The notes below the pieces were generated by a model that was not told the origin of the DNA, did not search any database, and saw only the letters and a list, made by a program, of their open reading frames with translations. This document shows positions 39,199 to 49,481 of a stretch of 64,000 nt of DNA, one piece after another. The first letter of the stretch is position 1. The number at the start of each line of letters is the position of its first letter. This DNA comes from Symbiodinium kawagutii (Eukaryota > Sar > Dinophyceae > Suessiales > Symbiodiniaceae), in contig VSDK01012907.1 in the NCBI GenBank assembly GCA_009767595.1, forward strand, positions 838,134 to 902,133, in the 5' to 3' direction. Both the position numbers and the translations under genes were made by a program.

Positions 39199-42100
39199 AT
39201 CTGTGGCTTTGTCCATGGCCATGGTGGTTATAACCAGGAGTTTATTTGTGGGCAACAATGGTTTCTAGTGGTTATTGATTTTTAGTGTTGATACGGGATG
39301 ATCTTTACTGGTGTGTCGATGGGCCATGATGGCACCTACTCACCATTCAAGTTCATTGCCATCTTTCATGGGGAAACCACCCCTTTTGGCGGGTACACCA
39401 TTTGTTGCGTAAACCGCAGGGTTCCACGTTGGCGGATAATGATCAAAGCTAATGGCTACGAAAGATCAACGATGTTCACACATGGTATGTCCTTACAAAA
39501 TGATCATCTTTTGGTGGATAATTGGATTCCCTGTTTTGGCACATACCCAAATAGCAATCAATAGTTGATGGTAGTAGTTAGTTGATGATGGCGCAACAAG
39601 AATGGTTTGATAACTTATAGCGTAGAGATAGCGTAGATTTATTTTTTGGAGCTGGTCATGTCACGGTTGGAGGCTTCCAAGTTTTCATAGGTCCCAGCAA
39701 ACCAAAGTTCATTTGGATGATAATCCCCCTGGTAACTAATTATGGGGCTGTTATTGTGCTTATACTCGAGGTTTGATTTAATCTCCCCGGATTGTTGGCT
39801 ATTGGCTAGGGTTGGCCATAAACCTATGATTCGCCGAACAGCAAATGTGGGTAGACCATCTAACATAGCAGTGGAAAATCCACCATCAAAATGGAAAATC
39901 CACCCTAGAAGTAGCTGTTTTCCCCACAAATTCCGTATAGTAGTATAGTAATTGGATACAATCCAGCTAACAACATGATTTGGCCGGTGCAGCCGCACCA
40001 ACATCCCACAGGTCAACCTGGCGTGGGTCGTACGGCTGTGCTGCAGGCGCGAGGGAGGAAGGCTGACATGGTGGATTAACAAGAGGCACAATGATGGATC
40101 ATAAGTGGTTGGTGGCTTGCAGCCACCGTTTCTTGGATTTGGTTGTTTCTCAGAACAGGGGTACCCGTAAATCATTCAATAGTAGTCAGTTGTAGGCATA
40201 AACCCACGACTTTTGGGGCCCTATTTTGAGAAACCGTTTTTTGTTTTTGCAATGGAATGGATGAACACCATACACAGACTATTAAGAAGTAGAGTCTTAG
40301 CAAGGGATCGATATGTCAGTCAGTGATGGATTGTGATCGCGGTGAATGATGATGATGGCCAACCATAGTTGAGAATTCATGATGTTCATGAATTGTCGTT
40401 GTGTTGAATCCCTCCTGGTTGAATCTTTTATGTTTTTCGGGGATATACCCCTCCATACTGGCTAAGAATAGGAATGATAGCCAATGGTTAAACCACTATT
40501 GGTCAATTGTTTGACATTGTCTTTTTCCCCTCTACCCACAATGGTTGGTTGGTTGACTTTCGCATATTTTTCAGAGGGTTAAACGAAACCACCAACCAGA
40601 TGATGTTCATGAATAGTCTTGGTGTTAGATTATTATGACGGTCAGCGATGACAATCATTGTCAGCAAGGGTCAATGGCAGCTAGCTCATTTGGCGAGCGG
40701 GTCATGACTGTTTGTTTCACTTTGCCGCGCTAAATCGAGAAGCTACCACCTGACAATACTACCATCACATCTGCACACTCAGCCTATTTCACACTGTCGC
40801 ATTGATCATGGTTGACCCTAAAATTCCATCCATTAGTTAATCATCAATCATTCTCTCATCGGCCATTAACCATCCATGAACTAATCATTAATCACACACT
40901 GACCGTTCATCATTCATCCATTGTGGTAAACTTAACCATGGAACATTATATCTTTCAGTATCACTAACTGTTGATCATTAACTAATTTGCTAGTAGTTAA
41001 CGAGCACCTAGTCATTAACCATCATTAGTCATCCATGAACCAATAGCCCAGTGACCATTCATTGACCGATCATTAATCATAAACTGATGTTTATCTTGTA
41101 CTTAATTTTAGCCATAGAATGATTGATCATTAACTTGCCATCAAGTAGTCATCCATTAACCATCCATTCAGCACCAGTCCTATAGCTAATGGCGGTTACT
41201 TTGTCAATCAATCATGGTTAATATCATAAGGGCAACTTTAAAGCTGGTTAACCATTTAACCATTGACTAATCGTAAACTAGTCATTATATACAGTGATCA
41301 TTAAGTAATCATTAGTTGCTTGTTAACTGTTGTCCACGAATCATTAACCACCAATCATTAAATCATCAGCCATTCCTGTTATCCTGTATCATTGGGAATC
41401 AACCGTTTGTAGTCATGAATGACTATTAATCACTAGTCACTCTCATTCACCGCCCATTCGCTATAGGATTAATTAAGGTTAATCCTATACTTTAAGGATA
41501 TCATCCATTAACCATCCATTCAGCACTAGCCCCCTAGCTTTTATTGCTTATTAATCATCCGCTAATCATCCACTAATCATCCATTGGCTTAACCATTAAC
41601 CATCCATTAATCATTAACAAGCGTTATACCATCAGCTGGTTGGTGATACCATCAATCATGATTACCCAGCAACCATTCACAAGCTATGATATTAATCATT
41701 AGCTATATTAATCATCAACTGATTAACTATTATCCATGATTACTGTTAGCTTTGTTAATATGGTTCACCATTAACCAGCCTCATTATCATCAGTATCATC
41801 ATTATTTGCAACTATATAACCATCATTATGGTTTTCATGATCATTATTTGTTATCATAAGTGATAAATACTTATTGGTCATTATCATTTACTGAGCATTA
41901 TCAACGGTTAATGATCAATGGTCAATAACCACCCATTAATCATTAATCATTCGTCATCAACCACTATCTCATTGATCAATCATTCGCTGATGGTTATTCA
42001 CCATCCCATAAGTTATCCTCTGAGTGATTCATTATAAGCTTATAGAAGAATCATCAACTAGTTGCCCTGTTAACGGATGGTAAATAAATGATAAATACTC

Positions 42101-42932
42101 ATCAATCATCATTTAATCATCATCAATCATTATCATCAACTGATGGTTGAATCAGTAGTTGATTCATAATAACCCATTAGTGATTCATTATAACCAATAT
42201 AAGCTTATAAATTATCCATTATTACCAGCTTATGGGTCGATCATAGATCATTAGAATCATCACCATTATGGTTTTCATGATCATCAACGATAGAATTATT
42301 ATCATCAACTATAATCATCAACTATAGAATTATAATCAAATTGATGATCATTGATCATTATAATCTATAAGCTTATAAATTATCTATCATTACCAGCTTA
42401 TAGGTTGATCATTGATCATTAGAATCATCATTATAGTTATCCTATTAGCGATTCATTATAATCATAACTAGTTCATGATTCATTAGAAGTTAACTAATCA
42501 TCAACTATAGAATTATCAGCTTACCCATGCTCATTATCTATTCTATCACTTATCCTCTGAGTGATTCATTATAAGCTTATAGAATAATCATCAACTGATA
42601 GGTTGATCATAGATCATGATAATCATCAACTAGTTCATGATTCATTATAAGTTAAGTTGATGATCATTGATCATTATAATCATAACTAGTTCATGATGAC
42701 CAATGCTTTTAACTAGCATTATAATCATACCTAGTTCATGATTCATAATAATTGATGAATAACTAGTCATACCATTGATAATTATAATCATTGATGATTA
42801 GTTGTCAATAATTATAACATTATAATCATAATCATGAACTAATCATTGATAATTACAATCATAATCATTGAATCAGAATTATCAGTTAACTAATCATCTT
42901 AACTTGTTGACCAATGCTTCTCCCATCGCCAG
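39199..42932. other. non-coding, ATCATTAACCATC-word DNA
   Basis: Almost entirely degenerate AACCATCATTAACC / ATCATTGATCATTATAATC repeats. From 42.0 to 42.86 kb there are longer direct duplications: a roughly 50-bp block with TCCTCTGAGTGATTCATTAT at about 42,016 and 42,551, and a roughly 60-bp AAGCTTATAAATTATC block at about 42,202 and 42,368. No gene was found. Confidence 0.6.
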
Positions 42933-43061
42933 GCCGCTGCCCAGTTGGCCGATCAGCTGCCTGGTCTGCGCGTGCTGCAGCACCGGGGCAGCGCTGTGGA
43001 GCTGCTGCGACGCCTCTACGTGCCGCGGCGGGGACGGTGGGGGCGCGGGCCAAGGGCGGCG
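42933..43061 (+). CDS. candidate internal exon, unknown protein
   Basis: A GC-rich island preceded by CCCATCGCCAG and followed by a GTGAAG donor-like site. It reads 43 codons in phase 0 (begins AAAQLADQLPGLRVLQHRG, ends with an Arg-rich tail). An alternative donor (GTGGGG) would end it at 43,036. It is in phase with 25,737-25,862, so the three islands could belong to one gene with very long introns. The family is not recognised. Confidence 0.42.
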
Positions 43062-44477
43062 GTGAAGGGTGGAACTGTGGGTGACTGTGGGGGTTGATTT
43101 TGGCGGACCTTTGGGGGTTGATTTTTGGTGATTTTTTTTCGGATTTTGGTGAGTTTTGGATGTTCAGTAGGTGATTTGGGGTTGATTTTGGTGATTTTTT
43201 GGGATTGATTTTGGTGATCGATCATGGTTTTGGGCGGTTAAGTAGTGATTGATCATGCTTTGCAGTGGTTATTTTGGTTGTTAATGATGGTTAAGTACCT
43301 TGGAAGTAGTGAATTTGGTGGCTTAATGATGGATTGAGATGATTAATGATGGTGATGAATGGTTTGCAGCAGTGATCGGTGAATGCTAATGAGGCTTCAG
43401 AGTGCTTCAGCAACGGATGATGAGGGCCAATCATGAGGTGCGTAGTAAAATTTCATGTCCAATATTGATGATCTTTGATCATTCTTGAATATGTGGATCT
43501 TTAATGGGGTGATGACATTGAAAATAAACAATAATACGAGATTACATAATTTGTTTTCGCAGATGTTGTATATGAGGTTAGGAATAGCTGCTGACAATTG
43601 ATTCTCCGTGATGGTTAACAGCTGCAATATTTGACTCAGGTTTTTGTTGTGCTTCATGGTTTGAATAATGACTGTAGAACGGTCAGTCACGTTTGATACC
43701 AATTACTAACTGCAATAACTATTCTTACTGAATCATCATGCTTAATTAGTCATACCATTGGTGTGTTCAACAGTGAAAATGGTGAATAACGGCGAATAAC
43801 GGTGAACTGCGAAGGCGATGATGGTGGTGTTTCATGGTTTTTCAACCATTGAAATTACATGAACAGCGGTTACTCAGCCAACAGTTGATCGGCTGACTCC
43901 CAGCAAGGTGGTGAGATCGGAGCGAAATGTCAACCACTCGCTGTTGAAGGCACATGTCACTATTTTGGGGATCGGCCCGCTGTTGGCCGAAATTGTTGAT
44001 GCAACTAAACCAGTCCAACCAACATGAGCAATTTTTTGCCCGTGTAAGCAACCAGTGATTGTCCCGGATCCGAAGTGATGTACGTGTGCTGGTCACACCG
44101 AGGATGGTATTGATGAGGCCGGTGTCGTGGATGGGGGCCACAGCGCACTTGATGCTTGTTGTTACACTGTTGTTTGGTGATTCACAGGGGATGTCAACGG
44201 ATGAACTCTTCTCGCCTCTCATTGTAGGTAGCAAAATACTCATTGGTGCATCGATTGGCCATCAACGTCGTCCATGAGATGATCGATGGGTTCTTGGTAT
44301 TGACCGACCTCTACTGAACACAATTCCAACAGCAGAGATCGGGCAATCGTCGTCAGGTTGGCGCTACAAGCAGAATACTACATCATAATTAATACTGATA
44401 GCAGTTATCACAGATCATCACCAAGAAAGGCATCGTCATCAGCACGACCACCACCGCCACTATCATTTTCATTAATT

Positions 44478-44479
<2 letters not shown>

Positions 44480-44530
<51 letters not shown>
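44480..44530. repeat. CAT trinucleotide microsatellite
   Basis: Uninterrupted (CAT)17-like run. The poly-His frame across it is an artefact. Confidence 0.9.
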
Positions 44531-44531
<1 letters not shown>

Positions 44532-44672
44532 GCTGTGGAATATCAATGATGTCCTTTCAAACAGCTACCAAAGTGGTACCATTTGCCTATCACTTCATTT
44601 CAGCTGGCCGCCAGATCTGGCGATCGCCTATCCAAGATCTAGCACAGCTGTTGACTGCGACTGTCTGGTAAA

Positions 44673-44779
44673 TGGCTATATATTAACCAACCAATTTTCA
44701 AGGGATAGTAACCAACAATAATAGGGAAAACAATGGTTAATGAGAGGGAACCAAGGGTACGGGTTTTGACCCACTGCCA
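44673..44779 (+). mobile_element. MITE-like repeat, family B
   Basis: Slightly divergent copy with TGGCTATATATTAACC at the left and TTTTGACCCACTGCCA at the right. It shares AATAGGGAAAACAATGGTTA with the other members. Confidence 0.65.
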
Positions 44780-45419
44780 AATGATTAGGATCAACAATGA
44801 AACCACCAACCGGAAGAATGCTTGATGGAATTTGATGAATGATTATGAGGGGGCCAATTGGATCCAACATGCTGATTGGGATTTACTGGAACGCTGGAGT
44901 AGCTATGCACACTGCCGATGTTAAGACACAGTACTTCGCACTTCGAACTTCCTTGACAACCATGTTTGGAATGGATTGAAGCCATTATTAATATTTGGAA
45001 TATGTATTTTTTGATATGCTCTCAGCTGATGTGAATTTGATAAATCAATAGAATCAAGAAAAAATGAGGGAGCCGAGTTTCATAGATTTTCCATGAATAC
45101 ATGGCACTTGTTGTGAACAGAAAGTATGAAAATGCCTGGAGTAGATGGAATATCCTCCTTATTCTATCTACTCATTTGGGGATGGTTATAGGTTGTATCC
45201 GTAGTCATGGCCATGATTAAGATTAAAATCTGTGGCCCAGAGGTATGTTGGTTATCCTGTGTCCTCAGCTTTGGCCTGGCGGTCGAGTTTGGGCACTGGA
45301 AGGCCATCGGTTGTGGGCCTCACCTCAGCACGGAATGCTTTAACTTTTGCCCCTACAGTTTGCGGCAGGCGGGAGGCACTTAGTGGTACTCTTCTCTCGA
45401 TCAAATCTTACTACAACAA

Positions 45420-45752
45420 GGCAGATGGAAAGCCGCGAACACGGCCTACATCTACCTGAACGAGGGCTTCGCAGAATAAAGTGACCTGTTAGCCATTCTT
45501 CTCTTTCCATTTTTTGTATGTGCTGCACACACCGATACCTTGCTTTACCCTCACACCGGTGAACATGATCTCGACAAGTGGGACAACACTTGGTACGATT
45601 GGCACCAGCACCGTGAGATGATGGAGAAGTGGACCATCGATCACCAGCTGCACTTGACTCCGGAGCAGGCTTTTTCTCCTCAGTATCTCAACATGGCGAC
45701 CGTGGTGAACGACGAGCAGAAGTACTATCGAGTCGTATTGGTGGGATGGTAA
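45420..45752 (+). CDS. candidate terminal exons, unknown protein
   Basis: Two protein-like segments lie in one frame, separated by an in-frame TAA at 45,477. The first (45,420-45,476) reads GRWKAANTAYIYLNEGFAE. The second, best from about 45,555 to the TAA at 45,750-45,752, begins TGEHDLDKWDNTWYDWHQH and ends QKYYRVVLVGW. The second has the Trp/Tyr/His-rich, highly ordered look of a real C-terminus. Either a short intron at about 45,480-45,550 removes the TAA (the GTGACC at 45,481 could be a donor; the acceptor is unclear), or this is a disabled copy. I do not recognise the family. Confidence 0.4.
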
Positions 45753-46383
45753 CATCGGTCCTTGGCCGTTTGGACGTGTAAAGGTCTTCAAGCCGTTGTC
45801 GGCTTCTCAAGCCGTGAATCGCTAGCTCAAGCACTATTGGCAAAATCAGAATCATGCTGAACCACCACTGGCCCGTGGTTGTATAGGGGTTTCAAAAGGG
45901 TTATAGCAGTTAGATAAGGCCTTGCCCCACTTTCCATCTTACACCGCGCCAAGGCGCTTTAACCATTTTATACCATAACATCATCAAATCATAACAGGCA
46001 ATAACCTATACATAAGCGGGGCAAGGCCATATTATATAAACTATTTATATCTTTAAACCTAAATTTACAACAAATAATTTCATTACTAGAAAAATTAGAA
46101 CATAAATTATATAATAGTTTATTATATAATTTTATGGGTATTCCATCCGACGCCTTGCTACTACATCCTGACCATCAACTTCCTTGACTGCATCAACTTC
46201 TTTTTTCAGGAAGTGCGCCCATCAGGGATTGGGGGGATGGAGAGCGTGAGTTGTACCCAGCAGTCTTCAGAACTTGACACGGAATTGATGACCCGTGGCA
46301 ATGGTTGAACTTGAGAAGCATATACATTATATTTTTCCGCTCAAGCTGTTAGTTTGGGTTCTGCTCACTTTTCATCCAGAGCT
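45753..46383. other. intergenic, with an AT-rich patch flanked by inverted repeats
   Basis: GGCCTTGCCCC at 45,918-45,928 is complemented by GGGGCAAGGCC at 46,018-46,028. Directly after this, 46,029-46,140 is extremely AT-rich, with a looser inverted pair (about 46,030-46,045 against 46,114-46,130). The AT-rich patch looks like the viral intergenic DNA further right rather than the host sequence around it. Confidence 0.6.
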
Positions 46384-47988
46384 ATGGCGATGACACCTGA
46401 AGTCATCTTGTGTGAAAGGTTGGGTGTGAAGAAGTGCCAACCCTTGGCAATTCTGGAAGGTGAGACCATCCGTGCTTATTGTACTAGAGTGCTTCAGGCA
46501 AATGATGAGAACTGGCGCTACTTTGCTGTCAATTTTGCACTGACATACTGGGACATTGAGATGCCAGTGCAGTCGGTCGTTTCAAGGAACAATCCCATCT
46601 ACATTCAGCAAATCCACTCCCCAAGCTACAGTGCTGTCAAGCACATTCAGGGTGTGCCCATCTCCGTGTATTTCAAGTTTGTCAGCTTTTTTGGTCGCTT
46701 TAAAAGTGGATGGTATCCCCTCTTTGGTGGAATGACTGTTTCGCAGATGCTTGAGTACATCAGTCAAATTGGTGCTGGAATGTGGGGCACAGGCGGTCGT
46801 ATCATCAAGGTCTGGCATTCCAACTTTGGGTGTTTGGACGACCACCGCAGGAAGAAGGTGAAGACCATTTTTCGGGGTGGTGAGGTGGCAGTGGTCTCCA
46901 ACAGGAGCGTCAATACTGCTGCAGATGGAGGCAGTCCAATTTTCAGGGACAGCAACTTCCAACCAAACAGGGAACACTTCAACTATCCAGAGAATGCCCT
47001 TCGCTTCGTCCTTGTTCCAGAAGATGGTGATGCCACAACTGTTCCTGACACCAGTGATGATGATGTCAGCGATGGCAGTGAGGGCAACACGGATGCTGAG
47101 GCAGAGATTGAGGAGGACTTTGACCCTGAAGACCTCATCAACCAGCTTGACTTTGACATCCAAGAGGGTGAGAACACAGAGCGCTTCAATCGTGGAGAAG
47201 GAGACAGAGTGAAGATTGTGCTTTCTTCCCTTGACCGTTCCAAGACCATTGGAATGTTCTTTGACACTCGCGAGACTGTGCTTGACATCTACCTCACTGT
47301 TGAAGAGCTCACAGAGATGAAGTACAATGATTTCAAGCTGGTTGGAATGACAACCAAGCGGGAATGGAAAACAGAAACGGTCATCAGTGAGCTTGATGCA
47401 GACAATCACCAAGCATATATCATCATCAAGATGCGTGGCGGTGGCACTGGTGCTGACAAGTCAGCAAAGGTGCTGAAAAACAAGCTGAAGACCCGTGGTT
47501 TTTTAGACCAGTTGAAGGCAAAGAAAGAAGTGCCGATTTGTCAAGAGTTGCCTGAGCTCAAGGAGATTGAGAAGAAGATTGCCGACTTCCACATCAGTGC
47601 ATGTGCTTCCCCCTTCAATGCTATGGAGAATATGTTGATTGGTCTTGACCTTGACACGCTCAACGGTGTCAAGACAGATTTGAAGACGAACGGCTCTGGT
47701 TCTGCTGAAGGGAAGTTGAAAGTTGTGGCGTCCAAGCTTTTCGGTGAGAAAATGGTGAAACTCCTGGAATACAAGAAGTCCATTGACGACCTCACTGAAC
47801 AGGCAAACTTTGCCATTCAGCACTGCTACAGTCTTGCCAGTGAGCAGGACGAAAGCTTTACAATCAAGCAGTTGAAGAATGGCATTGACAAGGCGTTGAA
47901 CCAGAAGATTGGTGAAGCTCGTGCTGTAGCATCCACTCAGGGTCAGCAAGGGTACGCCAACAATGGAGAGCGTATGCAAGTGAGTTAG
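46384..47988 (+). CDS. 534-aa protein with internal ubiquitin-like segment
   Basis: This is an uninterrupted ORF with mixed, non-AT-rich codon use like the host DNA. The frame is open upstream to 46,315, but the first ATG is at 46,384 (MAMTPEVILCERLGVKKCQP). An acidic linker (about residues 212-267) separates an N-terminal globular part from a segment at about 274-354. That segment has the length and layout of a ubiquitin fold and ends in IIIKMRGGG, resembling ubiquitin's RGG end. The C-terminal 180 residues are charged and helical (KNKLKTRGFLDQLKAKKE...). The stop codon lies inside a 22-bp tandem repeat. I recognise no named family. It could be a host gene, a retroposed intronless copy or a retroelement product. 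A possible spliced-leader trace upstream (GCTCAAG at 46,339) is too short to rely on. Confidence 0.7.
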   Translation: MAMTPEVILCERLGVKKCQPLAILEGETIRAYCTRVLQANDENWRYFAVNFALTYWDIEMPVQSVVSRNNPIYIQQIHSPSYSAVKHIQGVPISVYFKFVSFFGRFKSGWYPLFGGMTVSQMLEYISQIGAGMWGTGGRIIKVWHSNFGCLDDHRRKKVKTIFRGGEVAVVSNRSVNTAADGGSPIFRDSNFQPNREHFNYPENALRFVLVPEDGDATTVPDTSDDDVSDGSEGNTDAEAEIEEDFDPEDLINQLDFDIQEGENTERFNRGEGDRVKIVLSSLDRSKTIGMFFDTRETVLDIYLTVEELTEMKYNDFKLVGMTTKREWKTETVISELDADNHQAYIIIKMRGGGTGADKSAKVLKNKLKTRGFLDQLKAKKEVPICQELPELKEIEKKIADFHISACASPFNAMENMLIGLDLDTLNGVKTDLKTNGSGSAEGKLKVVASKLFGEKMVKLLEYKKSIDDLTEQANFAIQHCYSLASEQDESFTIKQLKNGIDKALNQKIGEARAVASTQGQQGYANNGERMQVS

Positions 47989-48097
47989 GACACCTGGGCA
48001 AGTGAGGTAGGACACCTGGGCAAGTGAGTTAGGACACCTGGGGCAAGTGAGGTAGGACACCTGGGCAAGTGAGTTAGGACACCTGGGCAAGTGAGTT
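47976..48097 (+). repeat. 22-bp tandem repeat overlapping a stop codon
   Basis: Five units of GCAAGTGAG(T/G)TAGGACACCTGG plus a partial sixth. T and G alternate at one position in the first four units, and one unit has an extra G. The TAG stop of the preceding ORF (47,986-47,988) is in the first unit, so the array forms the start of its 3' UTR. Confidence 0.92.
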
Positions 48098-48830
48098 GAG
48101 AATTTTCAGGCAAAAACACCGTCTTTTAAACAATGTTTTCAAAAAAGCATTTCCCCAAGTGTGTTGCCTCACTTTTGCAAGTGTGTTGGTTCGCTTTGTG
48201 TGCATTCCAGTCATTGCACACCACCGATGGTGCAGATTGGTGGTGTAGTGGAGTGGTCGGGGATTGCAGGAGCAAAAAAAGAAGACTTTAAGCAATGACC
48301 AGTGTCTGTTCTAATGTTGTAGTTGTCCCCCGCTGTGGTTCTGTCTCAGTCTTCACTGCTTCAGGTACTTCGTCTTCATCAACATCATCATCACCGCCAA
48401 CATCACTGACCACTAGACCAGCAACGCCAAGGTCCAGTGAAGTTTCAACCCCAAATATGGTAATATATTCATGGGATATTTTAAGGGATTAATCATTATC
48501 AATAATTTTTGGGAATGAGAAACCTTGAAGGTTGAAGTGGAGAAGAGTTCCATGAGAACAGCAGTTGGACCTGGGTCAGTCGTGGTTGGTGGTGGTTGGT
48601 GGTTGGTAGGATTAATATATAGATATAATATATTATAACCAGACACTCACCGTAGGTAAGATGAGAGTGTCTGGTGATGAGGACGACCGTGATGATTTTT
48701 TTTCGTTTTAGGGCGGGTGGTCGGTGGGTGTGGGAAAAGAAAATACAAGTAAAATTGTTGGTGATGCCGATGATGATGCAAAAGTTCTTTATTTTGGGGG
48801 TGGGGGTGGGATGTGTGGAAGGCACAGCAT
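48098..48830. other. host-virus transition zone
   Basis: Host-type sequence continues to about 48,608 (TGGTTGGTGGTGGTTGGTGG). It is followed by an AT tract, then a 10-bp hairpin (CCAGACACTC at 48,639-48,648 and its complement at 48,665-48,674), then G-rich DNA up to the stop codon of the methyltransferase. No ORF with support was seen. The left end of the viral element should lie in or just after this zone; a second terminal repeat would be off the right edge. Confidence 0.5.
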
Positions 48831-49454
48831 TTAAGTGCGTTGTCTGGCAGGCACGGCACTAAGTATTTCATTTATTAACTCTTCAGGTATTCTATACAAC
48901 TCGTCCTGTTTATGTTTATTACCATCCCTTGCACCTCCCGCTATTAACCTACCCCCCCGTTGAGCGCTTTCTATATGACGGTTTCCGTTCATCTTCCCAC
49001 AGTCTTTCTGACACAACGGTCGGGGTTGCCATTCTTCAAGGTTGTTCCATAACCTAGTCCGTTTTCGGTAGTCAAATCCATACTTACAATAATCCACATC
49101 TTTAAATAGTTTTCCGGTCATAAACGGTTGATATTTCAATAGTCCAGTCTGCGGATTTTCTATTATCCATACTCGGGGATTAAAGTATTCTATAATCTCA
49201 ATTGTTTTCATTACTATCCTATTTGCTTCATCAATTTTTCTTTCTCCAACAGTTTTTGCCCTAGAATACTGGGTACAGGGAGGCGACGCGTGGATAAAAT
49301 CAAAATACCCCACTGGATATATTTTATAATCCCATTGCATTATATCACAATTAATATCCGCGTTTTTCAAGTCCAGACTTATGACATCAAACCCCTTTTC
49401 TTTTGCTACTCTTCCAACTGAGCCCGTTCCACTAAATAATTCTAGTAGTTTCAT
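48831..49454 (-). CDS. cytosine-C5 DNA methyltransferase-like protein
   Basis: A 207-aa protein with the core C5-methyltransferase motifs in order. Motif I is FSGTGS (residues 7-12, SAM binding). Motif IV is SPPC (57-60, catalytic Cys60). Motif VI is ENP (99-101). Motif VIII-like RKRTRLW is at 130-136. It is much shorter than bacterial enzymes (about 300-400 aa): the target-recognition region is reduced to about 40 residues and motifs IX-X are not obvious. It may modify viral or host DNA, and no restriction partner is seen. The last eight codons are GC-richer than the rest, suggesting that the element/host junction is close. An 11-bp palindrome overlaps the start codon. Confidence 0.8.
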   Translation of the reverse strand: MKLLELFSGTGSVGRVAKEKGFDVISLDLKNADINCDIMQWDYKIYPVGYFDFIHASPPCTQYSRAKTVGERKIDEANRIVMKTIEIIEYFNPRVWIIENPQTGLLKYQPFMTGKLFKDVDYCKYGFDYRKRTRLWNNLEEWQPRPLCQKDCGKMNGNRHIESAQRGGRLIAGGARDGNKHKQDELYRIPEELINEILSAVPARQRT

Positions 49455-49477
49455 ATTAATATATGATATATTAATAT
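49453..49477 (-). promoter_or_regulatory. palindrome overlapping methyltransferase start codon
   Basis: ATATTAATATA (49,453-49,463), 3-nt loop, then its exact complement (49,467-49,477). The AT of the minus-strand ATG is inside the arm. It lacks the TCTA core seen at other genes. Confidence 0.6.
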
Positions 49478-49481
49478 TAAA

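Larger units (their letters stand above)
43062..45419. other. non-coding host DNA
   Basis: G/T-rich TTTTGGTGATTTTTGG tracts (43.08-43.2 kb), a CAT microsatellite (44,480-44,530) and a family B copy (44,673-44,779). Opposed open frames at 43,842-44,277 show no domain I can name. Confidence 0.5.

Noticed and set aside
46339..46345. GCTCAAG as a relic of the dinoflagellate spliced leader upstream of the 534-aa ORF
   Set aside because: Only seven bases plus a loose ATTTT match; several such heptamers are expected by chance in 64 kb.
46582..47412. 276-codon minus-strand open frame
   Set aside because: Lies entirely antisense to the better-supported 46,384-47,988 ORF, shows no domain, and does not start near any promoter-like sequence.
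1..48000. CRISPR-like array among the short repeats
   Set aside because: Repeats are dispersed or microsatellite-type with no regular unique spacers, and the sequence is eukaryotic.
47503..48090. 195-codon minus-strand frame with CPNSLAQVSYLT repeats
   Set aside because: The repeats are translations of the 22-bp tandem array, and the rest is antisense to the host ORF.
48639..48674. 10-bp hairpin as the terminal inverted repeat of the viral element
   Set aside because: Both arms lie together on the same side of the element, so it cannot be the pair of termini; it may be unrelated.
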